Positions 11,701 to 24,760 are shown, numbered from the stretch's first letter. The stretch: 64,000 bases of DNA from Symbiodinium natans (GCA_905221605.1 CAJNDS010002266.1:178728-242727); one strand, 5' to 3'. The notes: a model not told the origin generated them from the sequence alone. A program made the numbers and translations.

Positions 11701-13047
11701 TCACGCCAAGCTTTGTGGGACATGATCGCCATAGGCCCGCAGAAGGTCCAAGATACATTCTGCCATAAACCCGCTGGTTTCTTCTTCGAGGCGTTGGCGA
11801 AGAAGTGGCAAGATGCCACGTTGCAAGGCAACTTGTCGGCCAACCCCCTGTCTTGCCAATATGCCCAAGCAGCGTATGAGTGGCTGAGGCTGACAGCTGT
11901 AGCACCGCAGGTTCTCAATCAGAACTGGGACGCACCCATGCTTGAAAGCTTCCATACAGGCATCCGGTCCCGCGCTCATGAGCACAAAAAGCGCTTCACC
12001 GGCTTCATCCTTCATTCTAGCTTTGGGGTGGCCAAGTAGATGCACAAGCGTGGGAATGGCCGACTGAAGCCTCTCCGCATCGTAAAACGAAAGTCCAGAA
12101 ATAATACTAACGGCCAAGAGTTTGTTCGTGTAGCTGCCCGACTGAGCAATCGAGATCACCATGGGGACAGCATCTGTGGCTGAAATTTCCAAGAGGTCAG
12201 TGTACTCACACGATAGGACCGTTAGGTGGTCGATCGCGTGCAGGGCAACATGCTGCACTGCAGCTGATGCATGCCGAACAAGCTGCGCCAACAACTTGCC
12301 AATTCCCACCTCCTTGAACTGGACCATTGCATCACTGCAGCTCCGCTCAAACCTAGGTGGGCGCTAGGACTGGTGATTTCTTTCATGTTCGCAGGACCAT
12401 CAAAGCTTCACCCAAACACGACATGGATTTGGCCTAGAACAAGCAAATAGGACTGGCGATTCCTGAGACCTCCACCCTGTGCTGCAGGAACAAGCCCTGC
12501 TAAACAAGCAACAAAACAAGTCACAGCTACAACGAAACTGAAAACAGCAAGAACCACGAGCAGTTAATCGACAAAGTAAGCGTGCTTCCTGACCAAGTCT
12601 CCAAACCATCTGCAGAACCGCCGAAGCAGTTGACAGTGACGCCCAGGGTGCCGGAGCTACCAAGCCCAAGGCCAAAAAACGCGCAAGATAGATTGGGCTG
12701 TCCAGGTCCGACCATGCGACCGAAGACAGCACGGCCGCAATGGCCCATGCCGCACGGCACCGATCTTCTTCCGCCCACGCGCAAAAGCAATCTGCACGTC
12801 CCAGCACCTTGGCGGCCCTGGCTACTGCTGGGCTCCGGAGCCGTTCTCCCAACCGCACAAGTGTTGCCGAGATGTTTTGACCACGATCTGTCAAGTGCAG
12901 CGTATCATCAACTGGCCAGAGAATCGAAGAACGGGGCCACTGCATCTGATGGAAGTGCCTGTTGGTGCCGGCTAAGGCTGTAAGCTCCAGTACAGACAAT
13001 GGGCATATGTCAGAAGAGGCAGCCACCAAGGTAAGGACAGCTGCCAT
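11701..13047 (-). CDS. armadillo/HEAT-like repeat protein, two exons
   Basis: Exon 1 is 13047-12611 and exon 2 is 12352-11701, giving 362 residues ending at a TGA. The start is the first ATG after an in-frame TAA 21 bases upstream. The 258-bp intron has a GA-AG form: CTGCA|GATGG donor, CACCTAG|GTTTG acceptor. It joins phase 2 to phase 2, giving VLQFERSCSDAMVQ. The C-terminal half is a run of paired hydrophobic helices typical of ARM/HEAT solenoids (VISIAQSGSYTNKLLAV, IPTLVHLLGHPKA, CVPVLIENLRC, ILPLLRQRLEEE), a fold that binds partner proteins. The N-terminal half is less regular. The 585-bp gap to the M11 gene upstream on the same strand fits a unidirectional gene array. The fold call is by pattern, and no partner can be inferred. 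Confidence 0.75.
12353..12610 (-). other. GA-AG intron of the armadillo-like gene
   Basis: 258 bp. Starts GATGGTTT and ends CACCTAG before an exon that begins with G. The alternative split one base later would be AT-GG. Unlike most introns here it contains no telomere-type repeat. Confidence 0.6.
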
Positions 13048-13631
13048 GCCAGTCTGACCATGGGAAGCTTAGAAGAGTTGTGGGTTTAGGGTTTAGCAGT
13101 AGCATCGAGGGTTTCGGTGGTTCAAGACTTCAACCCTGCCAACATGCAGTAGAAGGCTGCCGGCTGAGGTCTTGTTAAGGGCCCAGCTGAGAGGGTAGCC
13201 CCTTCAAGTTTCTTGTTATAAAAGGCTGCAGCTGTGCGGCGATTGATCAATGCAGCCATTCGACAAGGGACTTGAAGGTCTATTTGGAGGATCATGGGAC
13301 GTAGTGAGTACAGGGTTATGAGTGCCTGAACTGCGGTTGTAAGTAATTCACTCTACCTATGGTTGCCCTGGCTATAAGCCCTACTTACTAAGGCCCCTGT
13401 GGGGGTTTGGCTTCGGGTTTGGGGATCAGGGGGTGTTGTCCATCCGGTTGGCCGAGGGTTGAGAGTCTGGTGGGGTTTAGGGTTTCCCCGAGCCTGTAGC
13501 TGCAACTCGCAGAGACTTCGGATGCCAAAACCTCAACCCCAAAACCCTAACTTACCGCTAAACTGCTAAACCCTCAACCCCCTGAAACCTAAACGTACAG
13601 CCTGAGCTTTCAGCCCCCGAAATGAGAAACC

Positions 13632-16600
13632 CTACACACGCACCTCGTGCAGCAGGAAGGTGATCGAAGCATCCGTCCTATGTGGGGGCTTCCGAAAGTA
13701 GTGGTACCTTTTTTGGGGTCCTTGCTTACAAGGGGATCCTAGCCCTAAACTTTCCCTAAACCCTAAACCCTAAACCCTAAACCCTAAACCCTAACCCCTA
13801 AACCCCCCATGTGAGCTTTACAGCTTGGAGGTCCACGCCAAAAGGCTTTATTGGTGCGGGGACTCTTTGGGGTTTAGGGTTTAGGTTTAGGATATAGAGA
13901 TTAGGGGGTTTAGTGTTTTAGGGTTCAGTGATCCAGTCTTGTGTGTTTCGGGTCTATGGCTTTCGCTTCAGTCGGGCTTTGAGGTTTAGGCTTCTGGGGC
14001 TTTAAAGGGGAGCAGCAGCTTGAGCAAGAGGCAGATGGCGATCGAAACCCTACACCCTGAACCAAGAAGTTGTAACCAATTGACCCCCAAGCAACCCCTA
14101 CAAACAAGTCTGGGAGGGTCGACGGAAGGTATGGTGACGTAACATCATGCTTCTCTAGGTGGTCAGATTCTAGGGCCCCTCTTACTATCCCTCTAAGCCC
14201 AAGCCTTCAACCCTACAACCTCCACAACCCTAAGCCCCACAAATCCTAGAGACCCTAACCCCTACAACCCGAAAACCTACAACCCTGAACCCTAGACCCT
14301 ACGACCCTAAACCCCACAAACCCTACAGGCCCTCAACCCTCGAACCCCAAACCCTACGAACCTGAACCCTGCGTCCTGCTGTCACCATCCCAGTGGTTCA
14401 CATTCACCTTGTTGCCGTGGGAACTGCCTTGCAGGTACCTGGGAGTTCGGGAACTAGAAACTTGGGGTCTCAGGGTCGTAAGGTCTACAGGCTTAGGTTC
14501 TACAGGCCATTAGAGCCTAAAGTCTAAAGAAGGGACCATAAACCCGAAGCGTGGCTTTGTGAGGCTTAGTCTTTTCCGGCAGTCCCCAAATCTTGAAGTC
14601 TTCTTCCGAGCCGACGAGCGGAAAGTAAACCCAAACCCTGGCATTGTGGGCCCCTCGTGGTGCATGATTCAAAAAAGGACCGATCACCAAAGGGCCACGA
14701 AATTTGGCTGCCTTACCGGCGCACCCCCACATAGAGGGGGTTGGTTCGTCGACCCACCAGACCCCAAAAGACCCCCTTCACCTCTCCCACAAAACCAAGG
14801 TTGAAATGCCGAAGCCCAACAAGGAAGCATCACCCTATCCCAAGGCCCGAAGCCCCTAAACCCTAAACCCTAAACCCCAAACCCCAAACCCCAAACCCCA
14901 AACCTTAAACCCTACACCTAAACCCTAAACCCTAAACTCCCCAAAGCCCAAGCCCGAAAGTGCACTCGAAACGGCTGGTCTGTGCCCAGCTTTGCACGCC
15001 AGGAGAGCACTAGGAAGGCCGGCAAGCCATTCCTGGGTTTTAGGGTTTAGGGTTTAGGTTTACAGGGTATACAGGTTTATAGGCTTTATAGTGTTTAGAG
15101 GCTTTAGAGGGTTTGTAGGGTTCATAAGGTTTGTAGGGTTTAGGGCTTAAGGGTTTAGGGTTTTACGGGGTTACAGGATTTAGGGGTTAGGGGTTTGGGG
15201 TTTAGGGTATATGGGGTTAGGTTTAGGGATTAGGAGGTTCATAGGGTTTATACAGTTCATGGGGCTTAGGGTTTAGGCTTGAGGGGGTTAAGGGTTCATG
15301 GGGTTCACAGGGTTGATGGGGCGTTTAGGGTTCGTAGTTCGTAGGGTTTATAGGGTTTGTGGGGTTTACAGGCTTTGCAGGGTTTGGAGTTTATAAAAAG
15401 GGTTTATAGGCCTTCTGGAGTTAAAAAGGGTTCACAGGGTTTTTGGGCTTGTGTAGGATTTATAGGGTTTAGGATTCATAGGGTAGGGTTTATGGGGTGA
15501 AGGTTTAGGGATTTGGGAAGCTCGTGTCGGTGGTGAAGCTGGGGGTGGGGTCTGTGGCATGCTTATGGTAAGGGGGTCCTTTCATCCCTGTTCAGGAATG
15601 TTAGTATAAGGGGGAATATCCCAACCCAGAACCTGAAACCCCAGCCAGCGGGCGTTTCGGAAGAGCTTGGCATCTGTATCTTCACGCCGCTTGAGACCTC
15701 TGTACCGATGGCCTCAGGGGGCGTAGGGGGGGGGGGGGGGGGGGGTAGGGTGGTAGGGTGTTAGGGGTTCTCCCAAACCCTGAACCCTGAGCCCTTCAGT
15801 TTCAGTTGAGGCTTGGACCGTGCGGGGTATCTTGAAGGCAGCTTTTCATGGTGTTGGGGGCTCAGGATAGGAGAGGATCTAGGGCTTATGGCGTAGGAGC
15901 CTTGTTGCATTCATGGGCAGTGTCGAAACATGCGGACAGAGCCCCAAAAGTGCCCCAAAAAGCGATACTTCGTGTTTTTGGTGCCCCCCGATCCTTCCAA
16001 GCGCCCGAGCCCTAAAGTAGATGCGGCTTAGGGTTACCCCTAAACCCTAAATCCTAAACTCCTAAACTCCTAAATCCCTGAACCCCTGAACCCCTAACCC
16101 CCAAAACCCCAAAACCCCAAAACCTCAAAACCCCAATGCCTTTATTAGGCATCTCAAGGCTTGTATAGGGGGTGGGGGGGGGAGGGGGTTGTAAGCCTCA
16201 GGTTTGGGATGGGATGTTCCGATGAACCTTGCCTTCCCCGTATACTAACCGTCCTTAGTAGGGACTGAAGTACCCCCCTATGAGAATCCCTGTTGAAGGA
16301 CGGTTAGTATAAGGGGGAACATCCCAACCTTAGGATTCTTATCTGAAACCCTAAACCCTAACCCTAAACCCTGAACCCCAAACCCTAAACCCTAAACCCT
16401 CAACCCAGATCGTAAACCTAAGGGTTCCTTTTTTCAGGGGGATCACGGCTTGAAGCTTCAGGTCGCCCGAAGCCGGAGCCTTGAGAGCGATCCCTTTGGA
16501 CTCGCCAGATGTGAGGGTTTCAAGCTGAAGCACCTCCTGCCAGGGTTTAGGGTTTAGGGTTTAGGGTTTAGGGTTTAGGGTTTAGGGTTTAGGGTTTAGG

Positions 16601-19009
16601 GTTTAGGGTTTAGGGTTTAGGGTCAGCACCGTGGGCGGACATTGGTTTAATATCTCTCCAGGAGTATCGATAGTACGTGTACGCGATGTAGCCTGCATAC
16701 ACCATGCATGTATTTATAGATAATTCCGCCAGCACAGACCCCAAACAGATCCAAACAGTGAGAGACCACAACAGACAGATTCAGATATGTTGTTCAGATA
16801 TGTCCGACACTAAGCTCCAAAGCCCCTACGCTCCTCTGTGTACTCCGCAAAACCCAGTTGCCAGGAGTGAAGGAAGTTGTAGCAGCGTGTGCGGCAGCAA
16901 TAGCCTGTGGTTCAGGGCTCTTGGGTTCCTTGCGGGCTTGGGGACCCTAAACCCTAAACGCTAAACCCCAAATCCTAAACCCTAAACCCTATAGGGAATG
17001 TAGGGTCTTTTCAGGCTTTACTGTGTAGGGGCTTTAGGGACCTCCCCTGCTCCAGCGTTCAGGGTTTGAGGGCCTATAGGGGCTTGAGGACAGGGAGCCT
17101 CTTACAGGGTTCTTTTTTTTGCAGGGTTTGGGCTTTATGGTTTTGGGCTTCAAGTTCTGCATCTTCAGGCTTGCGGGGTTCGGCTGAAGGCTTGGGACTC
17201 GAAATATGGCCGAGCGACCCATCGCAGAGCTTGTGTCAGCATACCTTGGCTGCGGCAGAAACACGGTGATGTTGTAGGGTTTGGAGGGTTTGGAGTCGGG
17301 TTAGAATACCATCTCGAGTATGCGAGTGTCCGCAGATCGGGGTAGATACCCTGTTCAGGTTTTCTACTACGGATAACCTACTTGGGGTGGGGGTGTATAC
17401 ATATATATATATATGTATGTATATGTATATATATATATGTGTGTATGAGAATGCCTCTATAAGTAACCGAAACCCTAAGCCTAACCCTAAACCCTAAACC
17501 CCAAACCCCAAACCCTAAACTGCAAACCCTCGGCTTGCTGTCCTCCGCAGCCCAGGCACTCCGCGGAGGTGAAAGCGGTGGCTGCGTGGTGCAGCTTCCA
17601 GTTGTGGCCAATCTCGTGGAGGAACCTGGGTTCAGGTTCTTAGGGTCTAAGGTTTAGGGTTTGGGGTTTAGGGTTGAGGGGTTTAGGGGTTGAGGGGTTT
17701 AGGGGTTTAGGGGTTTAGGGGTTTAGGGTTTAGGGTTAGGGGTTTGGGGCTTTTAGGGTTTAGTTTCGGGCTCGTGGCTGAGGGTTTCAGGGTTCACCAT
17801 AGACACAAAACACCATACACCCTGGCGAGTCTGCGGGGCTGTGGGCTTAGGGGACTAGGGTTGAGGGATGTTCAAGAAGGCCTGGGGATACTTACTGATG
17901 CTTAGGGTCTAGGGTTTAGGGTTTAGGGTTTAGGGATGTTTTAAGGACCGTTTTAGGGCTCTGTCCTCCTACCGAGTGACATCACGGGGTCGGCGATGTA
18001 CTCTTCGCGGTACCAAGTAAGGCCACCGCCGATGGTGCCTACACCGATAGACGCGAGCCAGGTCGCAGGAAGGATCCTGGGAGAGGGTTTAGGGGTTAGG
18101 GGTTTCGGGGTTTAGGGTTTAGGGTTTAGGGTCTTGAAGCGGGGTCGGGGTGGGGATTGCAAGTTCTGGGCAGACCCTCCAAACCCTCCAAACCCTTTAG
18201 ACCCTGCAAGACCTATATGCTATAAACACTATAAACACCTGCGCAGGCTATGAACCCTCTTGACGTGGGTATGGGGTCGCCCAAGTGGCCCCTGCAACTT
18301 GGATAGCTGAAGGCGGTAGGGGGTTTGCTGGGAGTTTGGGAGGGTAGGGTTGAGAGGGTCGAGAGTTGAGAGGGTTGAGGGCGTCCAGGGTTTCAGGGTA
18401 GAATTGCTTGGACAAGCCTGGCTGGAAGGGCATTTTGTAGCTTCGGCTCTATGGCGGGGTCGCGCCAAAAGAGCCCCCACCCCCCCCAGCCCCCTCAGCC
18501 CCCCAGCCCCCCCCCAGCCCCCAGCCAGCCCACAGCCAGCCCCCCCAGCCCCCCCCAGCCCCCCCCCAGCCAGCCCCCGCAGCCAGCCCCCCCAGCCAGC
18601 CCCCCCCCACCCTAACATAGGCGCCTTCTCAAGTAGAAATATCTAGGGAAGCTATGTAGGGACCAGAACGGAATGCTATTAATTACTCCGACCCCCTATA
18701 TAAAACACCCTAAACCCGAAACCCTAAACCCGAAAAAGTACTCTCTAAAGCCAAGCTTCATCAACTTGAACTCGTTGTTGTCCCACTCAGGCTGCCCTTC
18801 CCGAATCATGAGACTTATCGGATCTCACCAGGGAGCCCCCAAAGCTACTACTAATGTCTTATCAGTAGTACTGTGATGATGATGATCTTTGTTACTGTTC
18901 TTGTTATGCTTATTATCGTATAGTATATTATACATAAATAAATAAATAACGATATATATATATATATATATAGATAGATAGATAGATAGGTGTGTGTGTG
19001 TGTGTGTGC

Positions 19010-19067
<58 letters not shown>

Positions 19068-19068
19068 A

Positions 19069-19167
<99 letters not shown>

Positions 19168-22100
19168 TATGTGCGTGGAAAGCTCTCATTCAAGCCCGGA
19201 GAGTTTTAGGATTTGCCCGGGGTGTTAACGAGGGACTGCTTTAGCGCCTGGAGTCTCGAGCAGTTCTCAGGGTCCAGTTCATGTTCATGGGGATGCAAGG
19301 CACCCCTAACAGTCCATCACCCTTAGAAGGAGCAGCGGAAGATAACCCTAAACCCTAAACCCTAAACCCTAAAACCTAAACCCTAAACCCTAAACCCTAA
19401 ACCTTCAATGGGAAACCTCAACACCCACCTTCAAGCTGCTCGCGGATCTTGTTGTAGGTTGCCCAGACGTCGGAGGAGTCGGGGCAGCCCTGAATCGGGC
19501 CAACCTCCGAGTTCGGTATCTACTAGGGTTTAGGGTTTAGGGTTTAGGTTTAGGGTTTCGGGTTTCGGGTTTCGGGGTAACTATTTGCTTCCCCGTGTAT
19601 TTGTTTTTTTGGTGTTCTTGAGCACGTAGTAGAATTCTGGGAAAGCTTTTTCTATTTGGGGGGGGGGGGGGGAAGGTTTGCTTGTGTTTGCTTGATTCTG
19701 AGGGTGGGGGATTCTGAGGGTGGGGGACTTGTGCTTTTGTTGGGCGGCGTTGAGGGCTTTTTTCGTCGGGGGGTTTGGGTTGTTGGTTTTGGGGGGAGTT
19801 TTGGGGCCCGGATGCTGTTTGTTCTTGGATGGTCTTGAGACTTTTAGGGTCTGCGGCTGTAGTTAAGGCCTCAGGGTGCCACCATGGATTTGTGATTTTC
19901 AGGCTCAGGCTCGGGTTCGGTTCTACCAAGGTGTAAAGCTCTACGCCTTTCAAGCGCTCAACCCGAACCCTGCAATCCAAACGCCTTCTCCCGGTTCAGA
20001 GCGCGCCCAGTGAAACAGACGCTTGATTGAGACTTGCGGGAAGAGACAAGAGTTCAAACTAAAACCCACCTCTAAAGACCCTAAACGCCTAACCCCTGAA
20101 ACCCTACACTCTGGGACGAAAGGCTATATCGCCAGTGAAGCTCACCGTCTGGCGGGAGCAGGTGCCCAGCACCTGCAAACGAGAGCGAGGGGTGTAGGTG
20201 TAGGCGTTCTGTTGGGTAGGATGCCAAGCAGGGTTTGGAGCTTCGGGCTATGAATAGGACTTTAGGGTTTAGGGTCTAGGGTTTAGCCTTTAGGGGCATG
20301 GTATATATAAGTCTCCCAGGTGAGCTTTGTCATTGCGACCCGCAGCGGTTGGGTCTCTAGATACTCAGCTCTTCCTGCGAGCTCTGGGAACCCCTACAGC
20401 TCAGCACTATCACTCCACCCTACAAAACATATCGAATCCCGTCATCGGCCCTATGATATTTTCTTGCCGACCTCTCACCCCCAAAAAATGAATGACACTA
20501 CATGAGAAAAGATGAACATAATTGAACAAAATGTGTCGCATCCCGCAAACATCGCATCAGGGCCTCATCCACAGAACAAAAACCCAAGCCCAAGTGGCTT
20601 ACGGCAATAGGGGTACCTTATTGGGGTCCTAGTTCTATGGGACCCCTGCTGTTTGGGTCTATAGGGTTTAGGGTTTAGGTTTTAGGGTTTAGGGTTTAGG
20701 GCTTAGGGTTTAGGGTCCCCAATAGTGAACCTCAGGAGTAGCCGCGGTGCCTGGTTGAACGATCCAGCCGTATTGTCGAAGAAGGCGCTCTGCAAGCGAT
20801 CCTCCCAGCCCTAAACCCTAAACCCTAAACCCCAAACCCTAAAACCCAAAGCCCAAAAACCCTAAACCCCAAAGCCTTAACCCCGGAAAAGGAGAATTCT
20901 ACGTATGATTTTGCAGAGTATATGTGTTCCGACCGTGACCTCCTCCTTTAAGGCCGAAGCCCAGCTTGGGACGAAGAGCTTCTGGATTTAGGGTCCCCCT
21001 TTGCCTGTCTAGTTTTGTAGGGGAAACCACGGCCGAGTCATTTACCATGCAGCAATTTCTGGGCCGCGAGTCAGAAGCCCAACTTAGATTCGAGTCGGTG
21101 TTTGTACATGCAAAGGAATAAAAAAACAAGTCATCGTGCCGAAGTTTGACTAGGATGCCCAGAAATTTGGCAAGAAAACAAGTGCCATGTCTTGCCTTTT
21201 GTGAGCTTATGTCGGAACATCAACTCAGAAAAAGCGAATAAGGGGGAGATGCTTAGTTCTGTAACAGGAGCACCCAAAACTTCTCAGGCGGTGCCAAACC
21301 CTACGACCCCAAACCCTAAAACCTAAAACCCCAAAACCCCAAACCCTAAACCGTAAACTCCTATGAACCCCTGAATCCTATGGCAGCCCTGAAGAAAGCA
21401 GCTCGTGAGCATAAGGTTGAAGGTTTAGGAGGCTTACACTCCCGGGGTCGAGAGGGCTTTAGCAGGCGTTGTCGACGCACATAAGGATAAGTTGTGCGAC
21501 GCTGGGCGCTGCGTTCAGGATCGCTTGTAGGGTCTAGGGCCACGCCAGGGCAGGCCGAAGCTCCGAGGGGCAGGTCTGCTAGAAATTGACCCAAAAATCA
21601 CACATGCGTAAGCCCATAACCCTATAAGGTCCCTATCTACGGAGGTGTCATGACCGGATGATCTCCAATTGCACCCTGAAGCCAGCAAAGCCCCCCAGCA
21701 CTACATGCTGCCAGTGCCTTCGTCGTGTCAGCTTTTAGGCTGTTGCCACAAGGCTCGTAGAGCACGATCACCTGGAGAAGCCCGCGGTGTTCGATGCAAG
21801 CATCCAGCCGACTGCTCTCAAAGTTGGCATCAACCAACCCTCAACCCTAAACCCTAAACCCTGAACCCTGAACCCGAAGCCCGAGACCCGAAACCCTAAA
21901 CCGTAAACCCTAAACCCGAAACCTGGCGGCTTCGGGTTTGGGCTTTCGGCAGCCTTGCAATTTCACCGACCCAAACAAAGCCCAACCGCGTCCCCAAACC
22001 TAAAGCACCCGAGTTGAATCCCCAGCAGGAAGCTTAGAGTTTCGGATCCGAAAGCCTAAAACCCCCTGATCCCAAAACCCCCCAAACCCCCCCCCCCCCC

Positions 22101-24760
22101 CCCCCAAAACCCCCGTAAACGTCCTACACCCGCGACCAGCTAAGCCGCTGCCGTGTTCTGCGCTGCTGCGTTGCCAAGTCTCCTGCACAGACCCGAGGGA
22201 TGCGAGGCAAGGTTCGGGACCTTTCTTTAGGGTTTTGCGGGATATACGGGGTATAGGGCCTAGGGTTTCGGCTGTATTTCAACATGAAGGTTTGGTGTGA
22301 GTGTATACAGGGTTCCGTAAATATTTTGGCGGTGCGGAATTTAAAGCCCTAAGCCCATATCACCCTAACCTGAACCAAACACGAGAGGGGTGCCCGGGGG
22401 GGGGGGGGGGGTGATGGCCAGGGGCCCGCCAGGGGCGCAACCACATGTGGGGTGTCCTTCTTCTAGCAAGAAAAGGGAAACGATTTTTTTGCAAATCCGG
22501 GGACCAGGGAGGAGCAAGGTCGGGGTTTCAAACCTCAGAAGGCCTTCGAGCCCAAACGCCCCCAAAGCACTAAACCATAGAAACTAAGCCCTACAGGAAC
22601 CCCTAGGGTTTCAGGGGTGTTGGGAGCTGCTGGATTTGAGGATGTGAAGGTTTGCCTGTGACTCTCAAACCCTACAAATCCGTAGTAACCCCCCCTGCCC
22701 CCCTAAATACAGGGTATAAGTACCCTCAAAAATAGTAGGCAAAGGGAGCCGCAGATGGGGTGTAGGATGTGAAGTTGGGCTGCCACCAGGGCCTACATAG
22801 CCATGTCTCGGTTTAGGGTTTATAGGGTTTATAGGGTTTATAGGGTTTAGGGTTTAGGGCTAAGGGTTTAGGGTTTAGGGTTGAGGGTTTAGGGTCCTTC
22901 TTGGGACTCCCATTGCAACCAAAGCCCCTCGTGTGTATAGGGCAGCCAGGAGAAGAATCATCCTGTAGAGGGGAAAGAGGGCTCTTACCCTAAGATGCGA
23001 AAGGCCCAAAGACCCTACACCCGGAAAAAATCCTAAACTCCCCAAAGCCCCCCCAAAAACAGCCCTGAACGCCCTAAGCCCCTCAACCCAAAACAGCCAA
23101 CAAACCCTAAACCCTATAGACCCTAAACCCTAACCACTAACCCTAAACCCTAAACCCTAAACCCTAAGCTACCGACTCCCCCTCAAGCCGCGCCTCCCCT
23201 GGAGCCGTCGGCTTCCGGCCAAAACGCCCGCATCTCGCTCGTACCTGGCTCTTAGGTTAGGGTTTAGGGTTTAGGGTCTAGGGTTCAGGGTTTAGGGTTC
23301 AGGGTTCAGGGTTTAGGGTTCAGGGTTCAGGGTTCAGGGTTCAGGGTTCAGGGTTCAGGGTTTAGGGTTTGGGGTTTAGGGTTTAGGGTTTAGGGTTGTG
23401 GGTGCAGGGTTGACGTGATGTCGGGTTTGTTGGATTCGAGCTTTTTTCTAGGGCCTGGCGGCTTGTAGCAATTGCACGGGTCTGTCGGGTCTTTCGGGTC
23501 TGTAGGGTTAATAAATATAGGGTCTGTAGGGTTTACTTCGGATTGAGGATTGCATATATGGCAGAGGCTGTAAGCCTCAAACCCTCAAAACACCCCGAAG
23601 TCATAAACCCTGAGCCCTAAACCCTCATGAGCCCTCAACCTTCAATGAATCCCCTTTGAGACCTTGCAAGGCCTTTTTGGGCCCGCAGGACCCTAAACTC
23701 CAAAACCCTGGACCCAAAACCCTCGAACACTTGAAGCTCTAAGTCCCCATTAACAGAGCCCAAACCCCAAGAGGCCGAAAAAGAAACCCACCACTCCCAA
23801 CAGCCCAATTCCCCCAAATCCCTACAAAGAACCCTAAAGCCCTAAACACCCCCAAGATCCCTGAAAAGACCAGAGTCTCTCCCGAAATCCCTAACAATGC
23901 TCCGAGAGAGGCTTTAGGGTTGAGGGTTTTTTAGGGCTTAGGGTTCAGGGTTTAGGGAGTCGAAGGCACTCCAATCTTGAGGCCACGAAGACGCCACGCT
24001 TGTCGGCCTCCTCCGGCTTGATATTGGCGGCCTCAGCGCTTCGGGGGATCTAAGGGTGGCTTCTGGTCCCTTAGTATGGGGCCCTTATCAACCCCTAGCA
24101 TACCCCGATACAAATAAGGGCCCATACATCAGAACCCTTTAATTCCATGGAGGTTAGGGATTCAGGGCCTATGAACTACCCTCAGAGGGAACGCAGGGTT
24201 AGGGACTATGGGGTTTGGGGCATTAGGGTTTAGGGGATTTGCCTAAACCCCCTAAAATCTAGAACCTTGACAGGGTCCAGGCTTTGGGGTTGATTGGAGT
24301 TAGGAATCTAGGGTCCGGGACTTAGGTCAAAATCGGAGGGAAGACCCCGACAAATGTGGTCCTACTACACACCGACTTCATTCCTGGAACCATGTTCTTC
24401 TGCACCTTTGCCAGACCTCACTGGTAGCCTGGCGCTGTTGAGGGCTGAGGTTGCCGACTCCACCTTGTCTTGTTCTTTGCCGGGGATTCGGGGCCTGGAT
24501 TTTGGGGTTGAATCGCGGGGTGGATTTGGCGGACTTCTAAGAATGTTCTGTCTCCACAGGCTGGACCTCCACAAGCTCTTCCAGCTCAACCCCCATAAGG
24601 TTTTCGGGTAACCCCAAGAGGGCCTTCGGGTCTTCGGGTCTTCGGGTCTGCTCCTCTGCGGGGTCCTTTGGGAGTGTGGGGGTCATTTGGGCGCTGGGGA
24701 TTGAAATGGCGTCCGCGCGGCATACTGGCCCGCCGCCAGCGCCTGATCCAACATGCCGGC
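13632..24760 (-). CDS. M11 (gametolysin-family) metallopeptidase, 12 exons
   Basis: Zinc endopeptidase of MEROPS family M11, probably secreted and acting on wall or matrix glycoprotein (known of the family). Exons in transcript order: 24760-24722, 24031-23972, 20801-20751, 19504-19449, 18076-17984, 17625-17560, 17244-17201, 16904-16846, 16536-16445, 15032-14955, 13864-13808, 13677-13632 (TAG stop). Phases agree at every join. Key parts: SIGVGTIGGGLTWY before the active site; FLHEIGHNWKLHHA (HExxHxxxxxH, zinc ligands and catalytic Glu); EYADTSSAMG, the Met-turn; CYNFLHSWQLGFAE, the W-Q-L-G segment after the site; then a C-terminal beta-rich part. The usual Gly three residues before the third His is Lys. 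Donors are mainly GA, with GC, one GT and two doubtful GG. The first two exons are less certain, and the signal-peptide end was not placed. Introns are telomere-type repeats and short TIR elements. Confidence 0.85.
14990..15500 (+). repeat. degenerate TTTATAGGG/TTTAGGG block
   Basis: From about 15040 rightwards the repeat drifts into 9-base forms such as GGGTTTATA and GGGTTCATA, inside an M11 intron. The first 40 bases overlap the M11 exon at 14955-15032. Confidence 0.7.
15581..15634. mobile_element. MITE-like family 1, copy C (one arm)
   Basis: A single arm reading TCCCTGTTCAGGAATGTTAG then TATAAGGGGGAATATCCCAA. It is nearly identical to the right arm of the copy ending at 16331. Confidence 0.55.
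16205..16331. mobile_element. MITE-like family 1, copy D (best preserved)
   Basis: The left arm has GGGATGTTCC and GTATACTAACCGTCCTT, interrupted by about 15 bases. The right arm is AAGGACGGTTAGTATAAGGG then GGAACATCCC. The arms are about 45 bp around a centre of about 30 bp. It lies in an M11 intron. Confidence 0.75.
16544..16624 (+). repeat. perfect TTTAGGG array
   Basis: About 11 uninterrupted units immediately upstream (transcript sense) of the M11 exon at 16445-16536. In transcript sense it is CCCTAAA running into the acceptor. Confidence 0.95.
17201..17244 (-). CDS. M11 exon with Met-turn
   Basis: A 44-nt exon after GCCAAG|G encoding YADTSSAMGRSAIF. The S-S-x-M-G after the third His is the metzincin Met-turn position. 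The donor TTTC|GAGTCC (GA) joins to 16904 to give IFRYCCRTRCYN. Confidence 0.85.
17398..17445. repeat. (TA)n/(TATG)n microsatellite
   Basis: An alternating TA/TG tract in an M11 intron. Open frames through it are not coding. Confidence 0.9.
17560..17625 (-). CDS. M11 exon with HEIGHN zinc-binding site
   Basis: Phase 2 in and phase 2 out. After CCCAG|G it reads FLHEIGHNWKLHHAATAF. The preceding exon ends at CCGT|GATGTC and completes ...IADPV. The donor GCGGA|GTGCC is the only GT donor in this gene and joins to the Met-turn exon at 17244. Confidence 0.88.
18950..19167. repeat. (TA)n-(GATA)n-(TG)n-(TGCG)n compound microsatellite
   Basis: A TA run, four GATA units, a TG run and then about 38 TGCG units with one TGCA interruption. 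It lies in the M11 intron between exons 18076 and 19449. All six frames stay open only because the unit has no stop. Confidence 0.95.
21000..23200. other. M11 intron region, no clear exon
   Basis: Between the M11 exons at 20751-20801 and 23972-24031. It holds degenerate telomere-type repeats, C- and G-runs (22090, 22400) and a weak coding-like island at about 23200-23260 that I could not join in phase. Confidence 0.5.
24054..24182. mobile_element. MITE-like family 5, copy A
   Basis: 129 bp starting GGGTGGCTTCTGGTCCCTTA and ending GGCCTATGAACTACCC. Internal segments (TTAGTATGGGGCCCTTA, GGGCCCATACATCAGAACCC) are shared with the copy at 38391. Confidence 0.65.

Noticed and set aside
11372-12367. 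Plus-strand open frames opposite the armadillo gene
   Set aside because: Shadow frames of the minus-strand coding sequence.
18851-19244. Long Cys-Val-Arg-Ala and Ala-Arg-Thr-His open frames
   Set aside because: Translation of the TGCG microsatellite in all frames.
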